From the NCBI GenBank assembly GCA_019321725.1, contig JAGSPU010000054.1:248001-312000 (forward strand): a stretch of DNA of 64,000 nucleotides, read 5' to 3'. How positions within the stretch are numbered: the stretch's first letter is position 1; each line of letters starts with the position of its first letter. The translations under genes and the position numbers were made by a program. The stretch is from Paulownia fortunei. Taxonomy: Eukaryota; Streptophyta; Magnoliopsida; Lamiales; Paulowniaceae. The notes beneath the pieces were generated by a model. It ran no database searches and was not told the origin of the DNA. It saw only the letters and a list, made by a program, of their open reading frames with translations. Shown piece by piece: positions 54,497 through 64,000 of this stretch.

Positions 54497-57400
54497 ATGA
54501 AATGTATCTTTCATGCAGCTCACTTTGATATATGTGAATATTATTTAAAATTCTCTCTCTCTTTCCCCATTTTTTCTTATTTTAGTGTGAGTTTGGAGCA
54601 TTTGTTGCTTTCTCTACTCATTCCCAATTTACTTAATCTAAAATAGAAAAGACAGAGAAAGTGTATTCTCCAAAAATAAAAATAAAAAAATCAATTTGGC
54701 AAAAAACAGACGACAAGTGTCACAAACAAACAATTATTCGAATAAATAATAAATACTCCTTTTTTCCACAAAGAATGTTTGGCAATTTATTCTGATTTAT
54801 CCCAATTTATTTGATTTTTATTATAAAAAGTAGATATTTATTATATTATGTGACGGTTCTACCATTCATTTAAGTTTAAAAAGATTGAATTAATTATGGA
54901 TCAAGTACAAATATTAATTCGCGATCATACAATATCCCACAATTACAATAAATTCACCTTTCCTTCCACAAAATTAAAAAATAAAAATAAAAAATAAAAA
55001 ATTGGCAATCTTTTAACCGCCAACTGTTCACTTAGCCAAAGTGCAGTACATGTGGAGTAATGGCGGAAGGTGGAGTCCTTTCAAATGCACAAAATGAGAT
55101 CTACTGTCCTGAAAGAGATTGGTCCCCATTTTTATGGGATGTTTGGTCCCCATTTTTATGGGATCTGTTACCTATTTAGCTTGCTTTGGCTATTTAGATC
55201 TTCCTTCCTTCAAATATTACAGAATTTATTATAACCCTATTAATATACTAAATATAATTATTTAAATAAAGAGAAAAAAATGAAAAAAAAAAAAAGCAAA
55301 TTCAAAATTTTTTAGTGAGGATTTTCATTAAATTCATCATGAAGTAGAATATATATTTGAATTTGTTTGGCATTGTATCAGGCATATCCAATTCCCACAT
55401 TGATGGGTTCGCCATTTCTTGGAATTTCCTAGAAAAATTAATTATCATAATTTTTCTGCCATACGTCTTCATTCGTTGTCTTAGTTTTACATTGTTTTTT
55501 TTTTTTTTTTTACTGTCTCAAATTATTTTACTAATTTCATTATCAAGTCTCACGAACTTCAGTCACTTGCCTTTGCTATTTAGTAGTTGCTAAATTTCCC
55601 ACGTGCCAAGGGCTCTACTCCAAATCCAAGTTATTAGAGTTAATGTACCAATTCATATGTTAACTTTGTTTAACTAATACATCAGCACCAATTATTCAAG
55701 AGATTTGTTAATAACACTCTCGTGCACGTCAGAATTTCATAATATACGTGTATTTAATTTCTTTGTTATTATGTATTCACGCGACAGTCATGCACAATTA
55801 TATCAATATTTTTTTAATGTTTGTGAATTACAATCATAAGTAATTGACAATTTTAATCTTTCTTCCAATCAAATAATAATAAATCTCACGCAATAATTTG
55901 TGGCGAAAATATAACAATCTTTATAATATTTGAAGGCAATACGACTATATATGTATAGTCCTTTCCGTGGTATGTAATGTGAGTGCGGCTACATCGATCT
56001 TATTTTGCTAGTTTGATGGTCATTGTCACTGTCGGTTTTAAGGATGCTTCAACATTTGGTAGATATTTTCTTACCAATAGTCCAATACCTACTTAAATAT
56101 ACATATTAAAAATTTTAAAATTGTGGATTTAATTACTTTTGATGGTAAAAATATAACGTATTTATATTCGCTCTTTCAGGGTTTTTTTGTCACATCGTAC
56201 GTAGGTCCAGAAAGATGAGAAAACTGATGCGAACGTCCGACTTGAATATATATATGTTACGTCAACATATTTACCAAAAGAGCAAATTAGGAGAAAACTG
56301 TTCTCTCTCATTATTAATTAGGTAAAATCTAAAATCTGCATCATAAAAAAAAAAAAAAAAAAAGGTAGAATTTTTTGAACGGCTAATCGGAATCTGTAAA
56401 GCGATATACCTAAAAAAAACATTTTGGCCAGCTAATAATGCAATTAGCTAGCATAAAACACCATGATGTGCACTTAAGGTAAAATGAATTTTCAATGGAT
56501 GAATTTTGATGGGTGTCTTGCCAATATCTCCCAACGTGACATTGACGGATGATAGGTACAATTTAAAGGCACGGCATGATTGGCATCTGCTAGTTGAAAT
56601 TCTCTTACCTTAATATATATACTTAAAGTCGAGAATTGATATAGACGCTTCAAAATGCTCCATATATGTTTCACTATTCACTGTTTCACGACTAATTAAT
56701 TATTATTAGAAAAATAATGAAGATTACTAGATTCGACGTCAATAGTGATTTGAAAACTCCTATATCAATTTTCTTTATTTGTTCCTAATAAAAAAATATG
56801 CCCCTAATTAGAAAAAGTCTTGATTTTTTACTTTTGTGGCTATGTTTGGTGGGAGGAATTCTTTGGATTGAATTAGATGAGTGGCGATGGGACAAGGTTC
56901 ATTGTCGTATCGGCTATCACAGACATGGGCTCCAAACCAGCTGGAAACCAGGTTCTAGTATAAACATCAAACTACTGTTCCTTCTTACATTAGTTCCACA
57001 GACATTGGATTATCTTCAACCCTCTAAATAATTTAATAAAAAATAGATGGTTGAGTTTCATTTCAATATTAACTTATTCTAACAAGTAGGACCGTGGCCA
57101 GAAAATAAATAGGGGGTGATGTTTATATTTTTTTTTATAAAAATAATAGATAAAAATATATTTTTATTTTTTTAAAGATGACAAACTTTTAAATTTAATA
57201 ATTATATGCATATAATTTACATTAATTTTTATAAATATTATGGAGTTGATAAAATAGATAGGGGGATGACATTTATTTAAAAAAAATAGTAGATAAAAAT
57301 GCATTTTTAATTTTTTAGAGGAAAATTAATTTTTTAAAATTTTGTGGAGTTGAGGAAGTCGACTGCGGCTATCCACCCCTAACTCCATCTCTGCTAACAA

Positions 57401-60400
57401 GGATATGATATATAAGTATGTACAATATTTTTAAAAAAATATTTTCAAGAAAAAAATTATATCTTTTAAAGAAGGTGTGAGGCTAAGTTTATAAACTCTC
57501 CCAAATAGAATTTAATTTTACTTTCATCTTTTTTGCCAAATTTGCATGGGGTGTGATCACTTTTAAGTCACTTTAAAGAGAAAGTCATCCACATGAAATG
57601 TAAATACTTTATAATAGTAGTATCTCAGAGCTACCAAAAAATTTCATTAGTCAATTTCTGCACTAAACCATGGATTATACAAATTTTACCAAAGTGGTAT
57701 CAAAAGACTTAAATTTGGGCCCCTTCTCCCATCTACCCATTCACCATGTTAACAAAACTCAAGTTTCAAGAATAGTGTTCATTATCAGCAAATTGGGGGA
57801 CCCAAATCTGCATATGCCTCCTCTTCTTCTAAGCAAACTCTGGTGGTCCAACTCCTTTGTCACTCTCGAAACTTCATTTTTCTTTATTTTTATTTTTTAT
57901 TTTGTTTTTTTCATCTCTTTTTCTCCTTTTTGATTTTTCAGATTTTAGCTTTTTGAACCCTTTATGCCCCTCTTTCAGCTTGCTGTTCATCTTGAATAAT
58001 AAAATGCAAAAGTAATCAACCACTATATAGGTTAGCAATGCGTGACACGTGTCAAGAGCCCAACACTGCACAAAGTGGAATTCACAAGTGGATTCAGAAA
58101 AACAAAAATAATAAGATTAAAAAAAAAAAAACTGAAGGGTTTTCGTATATTTTTATGTAGCTTCTGGATTTGCATTCCACATCGGATAAGAATTAGCCAA
58201 CTTTCTATTTTAACTTTCTTTAGCTGTAGCAACAGAAAACTCCACCATTGGACTCATGTGGATCATATAGCATTTTCAAGCCAAAAAGATATGGAGATTG
58301 AGTTAGATCTTTAATTAATCATCCACCATCTCAAGAGTCAATCACAGTATGTAATTTAATCCAATTTGATGTGGTTAATCTCTAAATTATAATAAAATGG
58401 TCAATCTTTTTGAAATGATTATCTAATTTCCAACTTGCAACACAAACTTATAAATAAAATGAAGTGGCTAACCTCCAAATCCCACAAATAATCGATATTT
58501 CCGAAATGATTATTGAGACTTCGACCGACCTACGAGACATACAAGGGAGCATACAGAAATAATTGAAAACATATAAGATAGAATGAATTCTACTACTCTA
58601 AAATGGCTAGAAATGGATATTTATAAAACCTGAAAAAAAATATCATATTCTCATACGATAGAAAGCTTGCACTAACAAAACTTATTTTATCATTGACCCC
58701 GTTAAACTGGATTTTTTTCAAACTATTTGGACTCTCCATAGTCCAATATAATTAGGTCTATCACAATTGATTATGTTGAAGACATACCACAAGAGTCCTG
58801 GATTAATTAAGGCCTGAATTCTCCAAACTTCCTCCATAAGAACTAATGCAAAATAGACAAATTAATTATTATCTTTAAAGAAGTCAAAACCATAAAATGA
58901 AAGTGTCACACTAAAAAATTTGATGTTTAAGTAGGAAAATTCTTTTAAGTATATTGTTAACGATAAATTTCGAATCTGGACTCGACGGTCGGAGTTTAGA
59001 ATGATACAATCGTTGTATATTGGGTTGCTTGTACGAATAAGTGTACAATTCTTATTGGCAATTTGGGAAACGCATATCTCGCGATTTACCCCTCCAAAAT
59101 GTTAGGGATATGTGTTTTGAAAGTTTATAATTAGTTCGATAAAATTAAAAATTTTAAATTATAAAAAAAATAAAAAAATTCATAATTGTTTGCTTCGTTC
59201 CAAAAGACAACATATCAACTTATGTGAATATTCGGTTCAATGTAACAGCGATAGCCACTCATTTGTAGAAGTGGATTTGCAGTCCCTTAATCTTTCTTTT
59301 CTTTTCTTTTCTTTTCTTTTCTTTTTTCTAGATATTGGTGATAGAAATCTTTCCGTCATAAGCAAATTGTGGTTATTCTAATGCAAAAATTTGTAATGGA
59401 ATATTGTGTAACACTAGCATAATAATATCGGATTCCTTTTTCAGTGATGGAGGGACCAACAATAAGTAAGTGGGTAGTTCATTTTCTTAATCATAAGTTT
59501 TAATTGTTGTTATTGATATAATTATCCGTACAAATAATATATTAATTTATGCACTATTAGTTAGGTCAAGTATCAGTTTAATTAATAATTAATATTGATG
59601 GATCAGATATTATTAGCAAGCTCAATCGTAACTATTCCTTCTTTACTGACCAAAAAAGAGTGTGATTGCATCCAATTGAGTTTAGTTTGGAATTTTTACA
59701 TATATTATATTTATATATATATATTTAATATATAACACAAAATTACAAGAAGATCCAAATTGGGTAGTAATTTATTTATATTAGCCGGCTTTAATTAATT
59801 AGGCACTGAAGCATATCATATTAAGGCGGCGTATTAATTATTAATACCTATCATGGATTACTTTCGCGGCTTAGTTTTATCTTTCTTATCTTTACATCGT
59901 GAAATAGTATTCGCAAATTAAAGTATTTGAGCATCGTCAAAATTGAACGAAAAATCATGTACTGTAATGGTTCCTCTTTTGTTCATTTCTTTAATGTTAT
60001 AAAACCAAAACATGAGAATTGTTTGTTGTTGTTGTTTTATTTTTTCCTCTTTCTTTGGATTGAATGCTCCAAAAAAGAGTAAATATATAAAAACAAAACA
60101 AAAAAAGCAAAAATAAGAGGAGTCAAATGACTTAGTTGATTTAGAAAACTCGAGCGAATCATGTTTCAATTATTGTCTTATTTTTTATAAAATAAAATAT
60201 TTAACATAAAATATATACATGTTTAACAAGACATATCTTAGATCTTAGTTGAAAGTGCAGTAACAATACCAAACACAGAATAAAAAATCAGTATATATAA
60301 AGAAACAATAGTTGAGTAAATGATATTATATAGTATATCAACTCTTGGCATTGATTCTTATCTAGACTAAGGCAGTACACGATGATAAGCCTAATCCAGT

Positions 60401-61912
60401 ATTTGGACCTCCTGTCGCATTCTGATTCGAGAATTAAAAAATTGGAAATAGATATTTAAAAACACTTAAATTAATATTAAAAAACCCGTAAAAACTAATT
60501 TTGGGTCGAACAGAAATCCATTCCACCATATCTCCATTCAAAAGACCCAACTTTTGATTTTTTTCAATAACACTGTTTAGATTTAACAATTTATGAACTA
60601 AATGACACTTGGGCTTGATATATTAAGAAATTAGTGGACCTTATTTTAATTTTAGGTTAAGATTTCACCAATTTTAAGTTAATTCTTTAATTTCAATACT
60701 ATTTACAGTTTTATAAATGTGACTTATTCGTTTTTACCTTTCACATTAAATTACTTTTAATTGATTATTCATGTGGAATTGTACTTTTAATGAACTTAAA
60801 AGTTTACCTGTTTGCTTATTCATTTTAGTATTTTAAGAAATTCAACTGTATGTAATATATAATTTAGCAATTTCAAGAAGCCTAATTTACCAATTTCACT
60901 TTACAAAAATAAAGGTAATTAGAAAATCTTAAGAATGTTGGTGAAAATAATGAGTCGGGTTTTTCTATATGAAAAAGATTTCAGAGATTGAAATATATTT
61001 CATGAATTCTTCGGATAGAAAAATTATTTTTAAGGACATTCAAGTGTTCTATAGCGTACATATGGTTTCATGAACATAATTGAACTTAGATTAACCATCG
61101 GATGAAGGAAAAGTCCTCGGAAGAATGAGATTTTGCTGCAGGAAACGATCAAGGCTCTAGTTAACCACGTCTCTTCCTGAATTAAAAAATGCCTAAGTAC
61201 ATTGCTGATGAACCAACTTCAACAGACTGAAACTTCCAAATGGATGATAATTTTAAGTAGAAGAAAAATGTTATGGATTAGAAAATTTTTAATACAACTA
61301 AATCTCAGAGAAAAAAAGCTATCTGAGCAATTCAGATCCTTTCAGACTATATCAGAATTTGGAGGATGCGCACTTTTGAAGTTGCTACGAGTTCAGCTTC
61401 ATAATTGGTTAAGAAAGCCAATTTTTTTAATTTTTTTTTCATGAATCTTTGGAGAGGATTGCAAGGAGGATAAGTAAAAAATTTAGAAGCCGACTATGCA
61501 ATCAGTTATGTTACGAACGTATGAAACCAGCAATTCAAGATTAGTAGAAAAATGCCAGTTATCAAGCATCTGAATTGGACAAATAAGGAAAAGATATAAC
61601 ATGGTAAGAATCTCTTCCATGAATCAGGTTTTCCCATCACAATCTAGAAGAAAGTTGTGTTCCAATACTCTTTTGCAATAGAAAATATACTGCAAATGCT
61701 ATAAAAATCCAAGATCTAGTTCATTCAAACACAAGCCAAATAGATTCAATTTGAGATAACCACCACCAAATAATGTAGGTTACGAAGACCCTCCAAGAAA
61801 TTGAAAATTATCAGAGGTACCCAACGACTCACAGTGATAGATATATGGTACTTACAAAGATAAGTTTATCTTTTACTTGCTATAGCTATCAACTTTACCC
61901 TTGTACACAATT
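54497..61912. other. AT-rich gene-poor region between NF-YA and RPA2 (7.4 kb)
   Basis: No conserved gene was recognised on either strand. Visible simple features: a 23-bp direct tandem repeat containing GGTCCCCATTTTTATGGGAT (about 55120-55165), a diverged duplication rich in AATAGGGGGTGAT/GATAGGGGGATGAC (about 57105-57330), and a CTTTT repeat (59295-59337). Open frames at 56798-57031 and 57670-57933 lack family similarity. The left end holds the NF-YA promoter and the right end the RPA2 3' flank. Confidence 0.55.
59295..59337. repeat. CTTTT pentanucleotide microsatellite
   Basis: About eight CTTTT units in a row within AT-rich intergenic DNA. Confidence 0.85.
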
Positions 61913-64000
61913 TCAACCGTTGGCAGTGGACTTGTAGTGGTATTCATCGATTGTTGAATAAACTAGACCTTCTGATTCCAGAGACTCAATAGCTTCTCTG
62001 TCAAGGCACCAGAAAAACAAAGAATGAATATATTGCTCAAGAGAATGTAAATGTACACAAACGCGTGGTGTGTGTGCGTGTGTAGAGAGAGAAAAGTTAC
62101 AAGATCTTATTCTCAGGAATATTTAGTTGTTGAGCAAGTTCATTACGATGGACTCCTTTTTCTCGCGCACTGCAACAGTCAAAGAACTTCACTAAGGTCG
62201 AAGGCTCAATAGATTCTTAAAAATACAAGCAAATGATTCTCTGAATAGCTAGTGAAGATTTCGACCATAAATTAAACTACACAAAAAGCAGAAAATATAT
62301 AGTCAATCATGCAATAGAATGACTGCAAGATCCACATTGCACAGTCACAAAAAGTGATTCCCTGTTAATATACTAAGATGTGGACTCTCAATAAGGAAGA
62401 AAGAAAAATAACATCCCATGACATGTATGTATATCTGCAACAATTACCAGTCACATACAACAGAAACATAAGCATATGCCACAAGATATAACCAGCTATG
62501 ATAATCATCAAGAATATTATTATGAAGATGGGTAGAAGAATACAAAACTTGCTCATGGAGACTGGATTCCTTTTGAATCTACCAAAAGAAACTAACTATT
62601 GGATCAATAACACTCGACAATATTTGTTATTGAATTCATCGAGTATATCGAATTTCTAGCAAAGGACCTTCACATACAGTTTCCTCCGGCGGGAGAACCA
62701 AATGGTTGGGGTTTGGGGGGGTGGGGGTCAGTGGGTGGGGTTGCCATCAGCAAACAAGGCAGCAATCAAACAGTTCGCAACATTATTTTCATACCACATG
62801 AGAAAAAAGGATCAATTTCATTCATATTCGATTTATTCTCTTTATCACAATGATATTCAGTGAAGAGGTAAGTCAAAGAAATGCCTTTTTGCAATAAAAT
62901 GACTCAACAGAAAGGGAACTAGAAAGATCACCTAAAACTGTCTTTTTGCTAGTTTAAGATGTATTAGCAGAGGTTTCTGTTTGTAAAGCTTATATTTATG
63001 CCAGTCTAGTATTTAACACTTTTTAGATCAGCTTCTGCCCACTTGCCAATAATGTGGTGATACATTCTTGATAGTCGTAGAACTAAACTATTCACGTAAA
63101 GGATGTTCAGGAGTGCTCGACATGCACAAACAGATAACTGGCAAAATGCAATACAAGGAGAGCTGAACCTGATGTAAATTATTTGACCAAGCTTACAGAA
63201 CTTGTAAACAGTAGCATGGCATTATCCTTATCATCTAGAGTTCAACCTAAGAAGACTAGCCTCCCGAGATGTCATAATATTATGGTATCAGACATGCCAA
63301 TGTATCCAAAAAATAATATTCATCCATGCTAAAGTTTATAAAGGTATAATACTAATGAAACAGTAATGTGTGCTTACACTCTGTAATACTAACCATTAAC
63401 CTGATGTGTGCTTGAGTGCAATTACAACATGAACCGTCACAAGCATGCATGAGAGAATTACTGCAAAGGCGTAGAAGAGAAAAGAAAAGGCATATGCAGA
63501 TGGATCAGTCTTTGTACAATTACATGCATGACGGCTGCTGCAAATAGTTTAGGACAATTTTATATGCCCTTGACTCCGTCCATGTTATATTGTACAGAAA
63601 ACTGAAAATTAAGAAATAGATCAATCCATCAATTAATGTGATTGGGAAGGATAAGGAATTCGAATTTCATTGCGAATATCAGTTCACACTTACCTGATTT
63701 GAAGGTGTTGGTTGGTAACCCTTCGAAGGGGTGTTAACAGCTGAATTCGGCATATGACCTGGAACTTGGGGAGCATCCTGCAGCTTCTACAGAGAGGAGA
63801 AAGGGGTAGAAAACCTAAATATAAACCGGAACATGCTGTTTCATCAATGTCTACACACAACATGATAATTTTAATTGGTTTATATCATACCCGTAGTCTG
63901 GTATTGTAGCAGTGAACATACATACAATCAGCAAAGTGGTTTGCAATCTCGTTATAGTCGCTGACAGGCCTGATAGTAAGAGCATGTTTAATAAAACTTC
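61913..64000 (-). CDS. RPA2: Replication protein A 32-kDa subunit (RPA2), C-terminal half, cut by window edge
   Basis: RPA2 is the middle subunit of the nuclear single-stranded-DNA-binding RPA trimer. Exons in transcript order: beyond 64000 to 63891, 63786-63694, 63601-63524, 62169-62101, 61997-61913. The first visible exon ends the OB fold, with IRPVSDYNEIANHFADCMYV. The linker follows (NTPSKGYQPTPSNQ). The winged-helix domain then has YLQQPSC, GVHRNELAQQLNIPENKI and EAIESLESEGLVYSTIDEY, ending STANG-stop, the plant RPA2 C-terminus. Exon 63601-63524 lacks two bases near 63560 (GGCATATAAAATT where GIDKIV is expected), which breaks the frame; the other phases agree. The N-terminus, OB-fold start and promoter lie right of the window. 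Confidence 0.92.
62707..62740. other. G-rich tract in an RPA2 intron
   Basis: Plus-strand G-runs (GGGG, GGGGGGG, GGGGG, GGG, GGGG) with short spacers, lying in the intron between 62170 and 63523; C-rich on the transcript. It could form a G-quadruplex on the DNA plus strand. Confidence 0.5.

Noticed and set aside
56798..57031. 77-codon plus-strand open frame
   Set aside because: No recognisable family, no promoter or splice context, and surrounded by AT-rich intergenic DNA.
57670..57933. 87-codon plus-strand open frame starting near CCATGG
   Set aside because: Ends in a long run of Phe/Ile/Val codons made by T-rich DNA; no family similarity.
61202..61444. 80-codon frame suggestive of a retroelement fragment
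   Set aside because: Composition is low-complexity and no reverse transcriptase, integrase or gag motif is visible.

Overview
The window is nuclear DNA of a flowering plant, most likely a eudicot. It is AT-rich, its genes are split by many GT-AG introns, and every gene recognised belongs to a conserved plant family. Because exons are short, the genes were rebuilt exon by exon from splice sites, reading phase and family similarity recalled from memory. No search or alignment program was run.

Layout, left to right: (1) 1-12151, minus: the N-terminal half of VIRILIZER, an m6A writer subunit, running off the left edge. (2) 12152-14537: a divergent promoter region built as a large inverted repeat. 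Arms of about 670 bp flank an AT-rich spacer of about 900 bp, so the two head-to-head genes have near-identical upstream sequence. (3) 14538-32738, plus: TRAPPC8/TRS85, a TRAPPIII tethering subunit, in 28 exons. One intron carries a piece of plastid petA. (4) 34317-35232, minus: a SYP121/SYP122-type plasma-membrane syntaxin in one exon. (5) 37676-42064, plus: a TatD/TATDN1 nuclease with a GC-AG first intron, a 21-nt microexon and a Tourist-like MITE. (6) 43433-46383, minus: the two-RRM chloroplast RNA-binding protein CP33. (7) 49218-53629, minus: an NF-YA transcription factor (NF-YA2/10 type) with a miR169 site in its 3' UTR. (8) 54.5-61.9 kb: AT-rich DNA with no gene recognised. (9) 61913-64000, minus: the C-terminal half of RPA2 (RPA32), running off the right edge.

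The genes do not form an operon or pathway; they are neighbours. From recalled Arabidopsis locus numbers, syntaxin-TatD-CP33 matches the adjacent trio At3g52400-At3g52390-At3g52380. VIR and NF-YA2 are adjacent in Arabidopsis (At3g05680, At3g05690) but here flank that trio plus TRAPPC8.

Five of the seven genes show small deletions (1-2 nt, mostly in short homopolymers) that break otherwise well-conserved reading frames: VIR, TRAPPC8, the syntaxin, TatD and RPA2. The pattern looks more like residual long-read sequencing error than gene decay, but the sequence alone cannot settle this.
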